Assembly: GCA_964651005.1 (NCBI GenBank) | Contig: CAZYVL010000046.1 | Coordinates: 1-18,549, forward strand | Reading direction: 5' to 3' | Length of the DNA stretch: 18,549 bases | Source: DATMFV01 sp964651005 | GTDB taxonomy: Bacteria > Verrucomicrobiota > Verrucomicrobiia > Chthoniobacterales > Chthoniobacteraceae | Shown: positions 1-6,284 of the stretch, in pieces | Layout: the number at the start of each line of letters is the position of its first letter | Numbering within the stretch: position 1 is the first letter of the stretch | Translations under genes and position numbers: made by a program | The notes under the pieces: generated by a model | Database searches by the model: none | The model's input: only the letters and a program-made list of their open reading frames with translations | Told to the model about the DNA's origin: nothing

Positions 1-263
1 GCTGGTCGAGCGCGGGCAAGGCCGGTTTCCGCGGTTCCCGCAAGAGCACCGCCTACGCCGCCCAGATGGTGGCCCAGGACGCCTGCCGCCAGGCGATGGG
101 GCACGGCCTCAAGGAGGTCGAAGTCCGCGTCAAAGGTCCGGGAGCCGGTCGTGAATCCGCCGTCCGCGCCATGCAGGCGATGGGGCTCGACATCACGGTG
201 ATCCGCGATGTGACGCCCGTCCCCCACAACGGTTGCCGCCCGCCCAAGCAGCGGCGTGTGTGA
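1..263 (+). CDS. rpsK: 30S ribosomal protein S11 (3' part)
   Basis: This is the C-terminal 86 residues of ribosomal protein S11, which helps form the platform of the 30S subunit and contacts 16S rRNA near the mRNA exit. The gene enters from the left edge, reading codons from position 3, and stops with TGA at 261-263. The visible protein carries the family hallmarks GFRGSRKST near its start, VKGPGAGRES in the middle, and the ending DVTPVPHNGCRPPKQRRV, which is nearly identical to other bacterial S11 proteins. It lies 46 bp upstream of rpsD, as expected for the 3' half of the alpha ribosomal operon, and is probably cotranscribed with it. The start lies outside the window. Confidence 0.97.
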   Translation, partial: WSSAGKAGFRGSRKSTAYAAQMVAQDACRQAMGHGLKEVEVRVKGPGAGRESAVRAMQAMGLDITVIRDVTPVPHNGCRPPKQRRV

Positions 264-309
264 GGCTTCGGCGTCGTTTGCAGTTTCCTTTATCCCATCC
301 CGATTTTTT

Positions 310-921
310 ATGGCTCGTTACACTGGTCCCAAATCGAAAATCAGCCGCCGCTTCGGAGTGCCGATCTTTGGCCCCTCGAAGGCGCTGGAGCGCAAGCCCT
401 ATGGCCCCGGCATGCACGGTCCCAAAGGCTCGCGCCGCAAGCAGTCCGAATACTCGGTCGCGCTGGCCGAGAAGCAGAAACTCCGTTACCAGTACGGAGT
501 GCTGGAGCGCCAGTTCCGCCGCTACTTCGAGATCGCCAGCAGCCGCCGTGGCGTGACCGGCGAGATTCTTCTCCAGCTTCTCGAAACCCGTCTCGATAAC
601 GTCGTCTACCGGCTCGGCTTCGCCAACTCCCGTTCCGCCGCCCGCCAGCTCGTTTCCCACGGGCATGTGACCGTGAACGGCCGGAAGGTCGATGTCTCCT
701 CCTTCAATGTCCGCCCGGGCGACAAGATCGCCATCAAGGACAAGCCGACCTCGCGCAGCCTTGCCGCGCGGTTTCTGGAGTTGACGCAGATCGTCCCCAT
801 AGCGGAATGGCTGGAGGTGGACAAGGAGCATTTCGCCGGAACGGTGTCGCGCATTCCGACCCGTGACGAGATCGCCCCGATCGTCAACGAGCAGCTCATC
901 GTCGAGCTTTATTCCCGCTGA
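310..921 (+). CDS. rpsD: 30S ribosomal protein S4
   Basis: S4 is a primary 16S rRNA-binding protein that nucleates 30S assembly and in many bacteria represses its own operon. The 203-residue product is normal length (about 200-206). It begins MARYTGPKSKISRRFG, so ATG 310 is chosen over the upstream in-frame codon at 256, which would add 18 unrelated residues and overlap rpsK. The S4 core LREKQKxRYxYGVLERQFRRYFE pattern lies around residues 55-77. The RNA-binding S4 domain (LDNVVYRLGFANSRSAARQLVSHGHVTVNG) follows at about 97-126, and the protein ends INEQLIVELYSR-like (here VNEQLIVELYSR). The N-terminal region lacks the CxxC zinc motif, so it is the Cys-free form. No Shine-Dalgarno sequence precedes the start. 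A terminator follows 45 bp downstream. Confidence 0.97.
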   Translation: MARYTGPKSKISRRFGVPIFGPSKALERKPYGPGMHGPKGSRRKQSEYSVALAEKQKLRYQYGVLERQFRRYFEIASSRRGVTGEILLQLLETRLDNVVYRLGFANSRSAARQLVSHGHVTVNGRKVDVSSFNVRPGDKIAIKDKPTSRSLAARFLELTQIVPIAEWLEVDKEHFAGTVSRIPTRDEIAPIVNEQLIVELYSR

Positions 922-966
922 TCCAAACCGCCCCGCACCGGGGTGGCAAACAGCGCGGTTTTTCAA

Positions 967-1000
967 CAGGCCGGGAACACGTTTCCCGGCCTGTTTCTTT
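967..1000 (+). terminator. Intrinsic terminator after rpsD
   Basis: A perfect 11-bp stem (967-977 with 983-993, CAGGCCGGGAA / TTCCCGGCCTG) closes a 5-nt loop and is followed by a T-rich tract (TTTCTTTT). It lies 45 bp after the rpsD stop and would end the ribosomal transcript here. Confidence 0.88.
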
Positions 1001-1024
1001 TAGAAGGGGGGAGGTTGCGAGTCG

Positions 1025-1078
1025 GCTGGACGGGCTGGACGGGCTGGACGGGCTGGACGGGCTGGACGGGCTGGACGG
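1025..1078. repeat. 9-bp tandem repeat, 6 visible copies, truncated by gap
   Basis: Six exact head-to-tail copies of GCTGGACGG run directly into the N gap at 1079, so the true copy number is unknown. The repeat gives GGG runs every 9 nt on the + strand (loop CTGGAC), which fits a loose G-quadruplex pattern. The assembly probably broke because of it. Confidence 0.92.
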
Positions 1079-1178
1079 NNNNNNNNNNNNNNNNNNNNNN
1101 NNNNNNNNNNNNNNNNNNNNNNNNNNNNNNNNNNNNNNNNNNNNNNNNNNNNNNNNNNNNNNNNNNNNNNNNNNNNNN
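1079..1178. other. Scaffold gap (100 N)
   Basis: Exactly 100 Ns, a conventional filler length, so the real distance is unknown. The left flank is a tandem repeat array. Confidence 0.98.
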
Positions 1179-1283
1179 GGAGCCGGGCTGGAAAATCGTG
1201 CACTTGCGCGTGCGAAATGCTACAAAATCGCTGTATTCTCCGCTTCGCGCACGCCCCCTTCGCCTCCCCTCGCTTCTTCCCCG

Positions 1284-1329
1284 CTCCCTCCGCCCCCTCC
1301 GCCCCCTCCGCCCCCTCCGCCCCCTCCGC
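1284..1329. repeat. 9-bp C-rich tandem repeat at the pilT start
   Basis: About five copies of a CTCCGCCCC-type unit with strict 9-nt periodicity (units at 1289, 1298, 1307, 1316 and 1325) end 2 nt before the pilT ATG. The - strand carries G5 runs separated by 4 nt, a strong G-quadruplex pattern. The array occupies the position where a Shine-Dalgarno sequence would be. Confidence 0.88.
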
Positions 1330-1331
1330 AT

Positions 1332-2411
1332 ATGGCCCGTATCGACACGTTTTTCCGGTTCATGCTCGAACAGAAGGCTTCGGACCTTCACCTCTCCTCC
1401 AACAACCAGCCGATTCTCCGCATCAACGGCGATCTGGTTCGGGTCGATTCACCGGTGCTCGATAACGACGACCTCAAGGCGCTCGTCTACGAGATCGCGC
1501 CAGAGATCAAGATCAAGCAGTTTGAGGAAACCGGGGATGTCGATTTCGGGTACGAATACCCTGGTGTGGCCCGCTTCCGCGCCAACTTCTTCAACCAGAA
1601 GTACGGGATCGCGGCGGTGTTCCGCCTGATCCCGAGCAAGGTGTTTACGATGGAAGACCTGGGGCTTCCGCCGGTGCTCAAGAAATTCTCGATGCTCAAG
1701 AAAGGGATGGTCCTCGTCACGGGGCCGACCGGCTCGGGCAAGTCCACGACGCTCGCGGCGATGATCGACTACGCCAACGTCCACCGGAAGGACCACATCC
1801 TGACCGTGGAAGACCCGATCGAGTTCGTACACCGTTCGCAGAATTCGCTCGTCAACCACCGCGAGGTCGGGGTGCACACGGAGTCTTTCGCCGCAGCACT
1901 CCGGGGCGCCCTGCGCGAAGACCCCGACATCATCCTTGTGGGGGAAATGCGCGATCAGGAAACGATCGAGCTGGCGCTGACCGCCGCCGCGACCGGGCAC
2001 CTCGTCTTCGGCACGCTGCACACCTCCAGCGCCCCGAAAACCATCGACCGCATCATCGACGTCTTCCCGAGCAATCAGCAGAACCAGGTGCGCGCCACGC
2101 TCTCGGAATCGCTCAAGGGGGTCATCGCGCAGAACCTTTTCAAACGGATCGACAAGCCGGGGCGGGTCGCGGGGCTGGAGATTCTCGTCGTGGACAGCCC
2201 CATCGCGAACCTGATCCGCGAGGCCAAGACGCACCAGATCCCCGGCATGATGCAGGTCGGCAAGAAAAAGGGGAACCAGCCTCTGGACGACGCGATCATG
2301 GAGCATCTGCGGGCGGCGCGCATCTCGCCGGAGGAGGCGCACGAAAAAGCCATCGACAAGAAGAAATTCCGCGCGCTGCTCCAGAACCCGCCCGATGACT
2401 GGGATGAATAA
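1332..2411 (+). CDS. pilT: Type IV pilus retraction ATPase PilT
   Basis: PilT is a hexameric cytoplasmic ATPase that powers depolymerisation of the type IV pilus for twitching, adhesion and DNA uptake. The 359-residue product has the usual length and layout. The N-terminal PAS-like domain contains ASDLHLSSNNQPILRINGDL (residues 16-35). The Walker A loop GPTGSGKST is at 131-139, the Asp box TVEDPIEFVH at 158-167, Walker B with the catalytic glutamate (DIILVGEMRD) at 199-208 and the His box HLVFGTLHT at 223-231. The PilT-specific IANLIRE motif at 291-297 separates it from the extension ATPase PilB. ATG 1332 gives the canonical N-terminus. The upstream bases are a C-rich repeat without a ribosome binding site. 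A second PilT-like gene starts 30 bp downstream and is presumably cotranscribed. Confidence 0.95.
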   Translation: MARIDTFFRFMLEQKASDLHLSSNNQPILRINGDLVRVDSPVLDNDDLKALVYEIAPEIKIKQFEETGDVDFGYEYPGVARFRANFFNQKYGIAAVFRLIPSKVFTMEDLGLPPVLKKFSMLKKGMVLVTGPTGSGKSTTLAAMIDYANVHRKDHILTVEDPIEFVHRSQNSLVNHREVGVHTESFAAALRGALREDPDIILVGEMRDQETIELALTAAATGHLVFGTLHTSSAPKTIDRIIDVFPSNQQNQVRATLSESLKGVIAQNLFKRIDKPGRVAGLEILVVDSPIANLIREAKTHQIPGMMQVGKKKGNQPLDDAIMEHLRAARISPEEAHEKAIDKKKFRALLQNPPDDWDE

Positions 2412-2441
2412 CCACGCGGCCCCCTTTCCCCTCCCAACCCG

Positions 2442-3659
2442 ATGAGAAAACCCGAACTCGACGCCATCCTGGGCGGCATGATCGACTCTTGCGACGGGAT
2501 TTCCGACCTCGTTTTCGCCGTCGGCAGGCCGTTGCAGGTGGAGGCGCAGGGAGTGCTGCGCCCTGTGCGGACGCAGCCGAACGTTCCCTCGCTCACCGCC
2601 TACCAGATCGAAAAAATCGCCCTCAACGTGCTGGGCGACGACCGGCGGCTCATCGGCGAACTCATCCGCACGGGATCGTGCGACTGCGGCTACGGCCTGA
2701 GCGACCAGGTGCGTTTCCGCGTCAATATTTTCCGCCAGCGGGGAAACTGGGCCATCGTGATGCGCCGCCTGCAAACGGAGATGCCGACGCTCGCCACGCT
2801 CAACCTCCCCACGGTCTTTGGCGATGTGCTCAGCCAGAAGAACGGGTTGATCCTCGTCACCGGCGCGACCGGCAGCGGCAAGACCACGACGCTGGCCGCC
2901 CTGCTCAACGAACTCAACCTCACCCAGGCGGTCCATATCGTCACGCTGGAGGACCCGATCGAGTTCGTTCACCAGCACAAGAGGGCGACCTTCAACCAGC
3001 GCGAACTCGGCTCCGACTTCGACTCCTACCCGAGCGGGCTGCGCGCCGCGCTGCGGCAGGCGCCGAAGATCATCCTCGTCGGGGAGATGCGCGACCGCGA
3101 GACGGTGGAGATCGCGCTCGCGGCGGCGGAGACGGGCCACCTTGTCCTGAGCACCATCCACACCATCGACGCCGGGCAATCCATCAACCGCATCATCGGC
3201 ATGTTCCCGCGCGACGCGGAAAAGCAGCTCCGCCCGCGCCTGGCGGAGACGCTCCGCTACGTCGTCAGCCAGCGGCTCGCCCCCCGGGAAGGCGGCGGGC
3301 GCACGCTGCTGCTGGAGATCATGGGGAGCAACCTGCGCACGCGCGAGGCGATCGAGCTGGGCGAGAGCGACAACCGCAATTTTTACGACATTATCTCCGA
3401 TAGCGTCTCCTTCGGCTGGATGACGTTCGACCAGTCGGTCTGCCGCGCCTACGAGGCGGGGCTCATCAGCGAGGAAACCGCGCTCCTCTACGCCACGCGC
3501 AAGGGGATCGTCCAGCGAAGCATCGACCTCATCAAGAAGCAGCGCGGCCTAGGGGTCGAAACAAGCACCGGGTTGCGGCTGGATGTTCCCGGGGCGAATC
3601 CCGGCTCTCCCGATGGCTCCCCGTCTTCGCCTGTGAAGCGGAAGCTCTTCGGGTTTTGA
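2442..3659 (+). CDS. PilT/PilU-family type IV pilus ATPase (second paralogue)
   Basis: This is a second retraction-type ATPase of 405 residues. It keeps the PilT architecture: Walker A GATGSGKTT at 141-149, Asp box TLEDPIEFVH at 168-177, Walker B IILVGEMRD at 210-218 and His box HLVLSTIHT at 233-241. All catalytic boxes are therefore present. It differs from its neighbour in having APK rather than DPD before Walker B, a divergent N-terminal domain (CDGISDLVFAVGRPLQVEAQG), no obvious IRNLIRE motif, and a longer C-terminal tail ending in a Pro/Ser/Gly-rich stretch and VKRKLFGF. PilU is the known accessory retraction ATPase found next to PilT and usually runs to about 380 residues, so a PilU-like role is the best inference. 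I withhold the symbol because tandem PilT paralogues also occur in other lineages. The upstream region is C-rich and lacks a Shine-Dalgarno sequence. Confidence 0.9.
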   Translation: MRKPELDAILGGMIDSCDGISDLVFAVGRPLQVEAQGVLRPVRTQPNVPSLTAYQIEKIALNVLGDDRRLIGELIRTGSCDCGYGLSDQVRFRVNIFRQRGNWAIVMRRLQTEMPTLATLNLPTVFGDVLSQKNGLILVTGATGSGKTTTLAALLNELNLTQAVHIVTLEDPIEFVHQHKRATFNQRELGSDFDSYPSGLRAALRQAPKIILVGEMRDRETVEIALAAAETGHLVLSTIHTIDAGQSINRIIGMFPRDAEKQLRPRLAETLRYVVSQRLAPREGGGRTLLLEIMGSNLRTREAIELGESDNRNFYDIISDSVSFGWMTFDQSVCRAYEAGLISEETALLYATRKGIVQRSIDLIKKQRGLGVETSTGLRLDVPGANPGSPDGSPSSPVKRKLFGF

Positions 3660-3685
3660 TCGCACCGCCTGAATCCACCCAGACT

Positions 3686-4174
3686 ATGAGCACCCTTCAA
3701 GCCCGCAACGATTCCCTGGAGCACGGCGATCTGGCCGCGCTGCTTTGTATCGACGATGCCGCGCTGCAAAACGGGGTCATCGAGCAGCTCTCGCAGCTCG
3801 GGTTCGCCTTTCATACCGCGCTTTATCCCGAGGAGGTCACCGTCCGCCTCCGCTTGCGGACCTACGAGATGGTCGTCGTATCGGAAAATTTCGCCGGGAC
3901 CGATGTGGACTCCAACCCGGTCCTGCACGAGATCGCGCAAATCCCGCTCTCGCAACGGCGGATTTCGTTCGTCATTCTCATCGGCCCCGGGATGGAGAGC
4001 CGCAGCGACATGCAGGCATTCGTGCACAGCGTCGATCTCACGGTGCACCAGGGGGATGTCCCGAACCTCCGGGCCATCGCCGGGCGCGGCATCGTCAGGC
4101 AGGAGGAGTTTTACTCCGCGCTCAAGGGGGTCATCGAGAGCGGTCGCAGCGGCGGAAAGGCTTCCCAGGCGTAG
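3686..4174 (+). CDS. Degenerate receiver-like protein in the pilT operon
   Basis: This 162-residue soluble protein lies 26 bp after the second PilT paralogue and is probably its operon partner. ATG 3686 is preferred; an in-frame TTG at 3656 would overlap the previous stop. The predicted pattern resembles a CheY-like fold: a first strand ending in acidic residues (ALLCIDD, 18-24), a helix (VIEQLSQLGF), a hydrophobic strand (YEMVVVSENF, 60-69), a fourth strand (RISFVILIGP, 92-101) and a fifth segment near SVDLTVHQGD. The position expected for the phospho-acceptor Asp is occupied by Ser-Glu (66-67), so phosphorylation is unlikely if the fold is right. The fold call is from pattern only. I do not recognise a named family, and a link to pilus control is inferred from context. 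Confidence 0.75.
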   Translation: MSTLQARNDSLEHGDLAALLCIDDAALQNGVIEQLSQLGFAFHTALYPEEVTVRLRLRTYEMVVVSENFAGTDVDSNPVLHEIAQIPLSQRRISFVILIGPGMESRSDMQAFVHSVDLTVHQGDVPNLRAIAGRGIVRQEEFYSALKGVIESGRSGGKASQA

Positions 4175-4195
4175 CCCTTGCAGCCCTTGCCGCCT

Positions 4196-5365
4196 TTACA
4201 GCGCCGCCTGTGCCGGGACGAGGAACTTGCAATACCACTCGATCATCTCCGGCCCGGCGAAGATCCAGAGCAGCGCGCCCAGGGAGAGATACGGCCCGAA
4301 GGGGATGCGCCCGGAGGCTTCGCGCCGCCCCGCAAGGATCAACCCCGCGCCCACGACCGAGCCGAACACCGAGGCGGCCACCACGGTGAAGAGCACCGCC
4401 TTCCACCCGAGAAACGCCCCGATGCAGGCGATGAATTTCACGTCGCCGAGCCCCATCGCCTCGCGCGGGATCACGATTTTGGCGACCTTGCCGGTGATCG
4501 TGCCAAGGGTGTCGAGCATCACGTCGCCGCCCGGAAGCGCCAGGCGGTTGTAGAAAAAGCGGAGCCTCTCCTCTCCAGCCGGTTTTTCATCCAGGCGCGT
4601 CTCCCGCGCTTCCATGATCATCAGGTCGCTTTCGCGCGAGAAGATGTCGCTCCAGAGGAGCTTGTCGTCGCCGACGCGGAACTCCGCGTCGTCCTCCTGG
4701 CGCGTCCAGACGAACTCGGCGGGGGGATTGAAGACGAGCTTCTTCTTGCCGAAGGCGAGCTTGCCAAGTTCCACCACGGCCCGGAGCAGCCCGTACCCGA
4801 GCGCCGCCCCGGCCAGCGACCAGAGGAGCGCGGCCCCGTGCGAGGCAACCCCCATCATGGAGGGAAACGCCAGGCTCAGCAACGCGCCCGCCGCCGTCCC
4901 GCCGAGCGTGATTTCGTCCGGGATGATGAAGTGGTCGAAGTCGATGAATGTCGCCGCGATGAGCAGCGCGGCCAGCACCCAGAGCGGCAGCACGAGCGCG
5001 AGCGTGTCGTGGCGCAAGCAGAGCTGCCAGAGAGCGAGAAAAAGCCCCCCGCTCAGCAGTTCCACGGCGAAGTAGCGGAACGGAATTTTCGCCCCGCAGC
5101 GCGCACACTTCGCCCGGAGCGCGAGCCACGAGAAGAGCGGGATGTTCTGGTGAAAGGGGATCTGCCCCTTGCAGTGTGGGCAGAACGAGCGGCGCGGGGA
5201 GTGGACGCTCAGGTTCAGCGGCAGCCGGTAGATCACCACGTTCAGGAACGAGCCGACGACGGCACCGAAGACGAAGGCGAAAACCTGGAAAAGCGCGGGG
5301 GAGGACGCAACGGGGAACGCGGGAGTCACACCGGCGATAAACGCCCGGTCCGCGCTCCAAGTCAA
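4196..5365 (-). CDS. Prepilin peptidase / N-methyltransferase (PilD/GspO family)
   Basis: This inner-membrane aspartic protease cleaves the leader of type IV prepilins or type II pseudopilins and methylates the new N-terminus. From the TTG at 5365 it has 389 residues. The first membrane segment VFAFVFGAVVGSFLNVVIYRL is followed by the zinc-binding cytoplasmic loop with Cys62, Cys65, Cys87 and Cys90. The first catalytic motif FIDFDHFIIPDE is at 140-151 and the second, GLGDVK, at 305-310. Family members usually have 250-290 residues. The extra length is a hydrophilic insert of about 95 residues (about 203-298) between the two catalytic motifs. No ATG is available near the N-terminus; TTG 5365 or GTG 5329 are the realistic starts, neither with a Shine-Dalgarno sequence. 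It converges on the receiver-like gene 21 bp away. Confidence 0.92.
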   Translation of the reverse strand: MTWSADRAFIAGVTPAFPVASSPALFQVFAFVFGAVVGSFLNVVIYRLPLNLSVHSPRRSFCPHCKGQIPFHQNIPLFSWLALRAKCARCGAKIPFRYFAVELLSGGLFLALWQLCLRHDTLALVLPLWVLAALLIAATFIDFDHFIIPDEITLGGTAAGALLSLAFPSMMGVASHGAALLWSLAGAALGYGLLRAVVELGKLAFGKKKLVFNPPAEFVWTRQEDDAEFRVGDDKLLWSDIFSRESDLMIMEARETRLDEKPAGEERLRFFYNRLALPGGDVMLDTLGTITGKVAKIVIPREAMGLGDVKFIACIGAFLGWKAVLFTVVAASVFGSVVGAGLILAGRREASGRIPFGPYLSLGALLWIFAGPEMIEWYCKFLVPAQAAL

Positions 5366-5478
5366 CAGGCAAGAGGGAGTTTTCTCGCCCGCCGCCGCGT
5401 GCTTGGCGGGGAGGGGAGAAGCAGGCCGGCGAGTTTGGGCTGGGAGGGAGGGGGCAATGCCATTATGTTCCGGGAGCG

Positions 5479-6135
5479 TTGGGCCGGTTCCTCTATTTCT
5501 TTTGTCGTGTTCTGGCCAGGGGGCTTCTTGCCCTGCTCGGGCCGGTGCGCGTGCTGCACCGGGAGCGTTCCGCGCTGCCGGGGCCGTGCCTTTTCGCGGC
5601 CAACCACATCAGCCATTTCGACCCGCCGTTGCTGGGCGTTGCGTCGCGGCGGCAGATCGACTTCATGGCGATGGCGGAACTCTTTCGCAATCCGCTGCTG
5701 GGCGCTTTTTTCCGGGCAACGGGGGCGTTCCCCGCCGACCGCTCGCGAACCGATCGCGCGGCGGTGCGCACCGCCTTGCGCCGCCTCGCTGCCGGGCGCG
5801 CGGTCGGCATTTTCCCGGAGGGGGGCATCCGCACCCGGGGCGAGAGCGTTCTGGAGGGAGGGGCGATGCGGCCCGGCGCGGCAACGCTCGCGGCGCTGGC
5901 GAAGGTGCCGATTGTGCCGTGCGTGGTGCTCGGGAGCGATGCGCTCTACGACCCGTGGCGCTGGCTGCCCTTCCGGCGCAGCCGGTTCCTGGTCGCCTTT
6001 GGAGAGCCGCTGCGGATTCAGCCCGGGCTGCCCGGTGGTGCGGCGCGCAAGCGGCTGGAGGAGGAGCTGGGTGCCGCGTTTCGGGCGCTCTATGCGGAGC
6101 TGGGGGAACTGGAGCGGGCGGAGCCGGGGCGGTGA
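5479..6135 (+). CDS. 1-acyl-sn-glycerol-3-phosphate acyltransferase (PlsC family)
   Basis: This membrane-associated acyltransferase most likely transfers an acyl chain to lysophosphatidic acid to make phosphatidic acid in phospholipid synthesis. The 218-residue product has the family order. A hydrophobic N-terminus (FLYFFCRVLARGLLALLG) precedes the catalytic HX4D box NHISHFDP (His43, Asp48). The glycerol-phosphate binding motif FPEGGIRTR lies at 112-120, and the late proline motif VPIVPCVV at 143-150. The start is TTG 5479, the only plausible initiator in this frame; nearby ATGs at 5457 and 5465 are in other frames. A GGGAG is present at 5472-5476 but only 2 nt from the TTG. The gene is divergent from the prepilin peptidase and followed by a gap. 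Lyso-ornithine or other acyl-acceptor specificity cannot be excluded. Confidence 0.87.
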   Translation: MGRFLYFFCRVLARGLLALLGPVRVLHRERSALPGPCLFAANHISHFDPPLLGVASRRQIDFMAMAELFRNPLLGAFFRATGAFPADRSRTDRAAVRTALRRLAAGRAVGIFPEGGIRTRGESVLEGGAMRPGAATLAALAKVPIVPCVVLGSDALYDPWRWLPFRRSRFLVAFGEPLRIQPGLPGGAARKRLEEELGAAFRALYAELGELERAEPGR

Positions 6136-6146
6136 AGGTGTTCGGC

Positions 6147-6246
6147 NNNNNNNNNNNNNNNNNNNNNNNNNNNNNNNNNNNNNNNNNNNNNNNNNNNNNN
6201 NNNNNNNNNNNNNNNNNNNNNNNNNNNNNNNNNNNNNNNNNNNNNN
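6147..6246. other. Scaffold gap (100 N)
   Basis: Exactly 100 Ns between the acyltransferase stop and the mnmE start. The left flank (GCGGTGAAGG) and the right flank (GCGGTGACTT) share GCGGTGA, so a short repeat may underlie the break. A small gene could be hidden here. Confidence 0.97.
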
Positions 6247-6249
6247 GCG

Positions 6250-6278
6250 GTGACTTTTTGTGCCGGGTCGCTTATGCT
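6250..6278 (+). promoter_or_regulatory. Possible mnmE promoter giving a leaderless mRNA
   Basis: A -35-like GTGACT (6250-6255), a 17-nt spacer and a -10-like TATGCT (6273-6278) precede mnmE. The A of the start codon (6285) lies 7 nt after the -10, where transcription would begin. Each hexamer matches consensus at 4 of 6 positions. Confidence 0.35.
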
Positions 6279-6284
6279 CCCCCG

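Larger units (their letters stand above)
922..1331. other. rpsD-pilT intergenic region (410 bp, includes a gap)
   Basis: There is no credible gene here. The region holds the rpsD terminator, a 9-bp tandem repeat that runs into a 100-N gap, about 105 bp of ordinary sequence (1179-1283), and a second 9-bp tandem repeat abutting the pilT start. No convincing promoter was found for pilT; it may lie in the gap. Open frames here translate only the repeat (GWT or PVQ units). Confidence 0.7.

Noticed and set aside
943..1629. Open frame encoding GWT repeats
   Set aside because: It is a translation of the 9-bp tandem repeat plus filler Ns and then the wrong frame of pilT.
1449..3179. Long - strand open frame opposite the two PilT-type genes (576 codons)
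   Set aside because: It is the complement of two clearly recognisable ATPase genes. GC-rich coding DNA often leaves the opposite strand open, and its protein resembles no family.
4178..6253. 691-codon + strand open frame over the prepilin peptidase
   Set aside because: It lies antisense to a prepilin peptidase with all catalytic motifs, runs into the acyltransferase out of frame, and continues into Ns.
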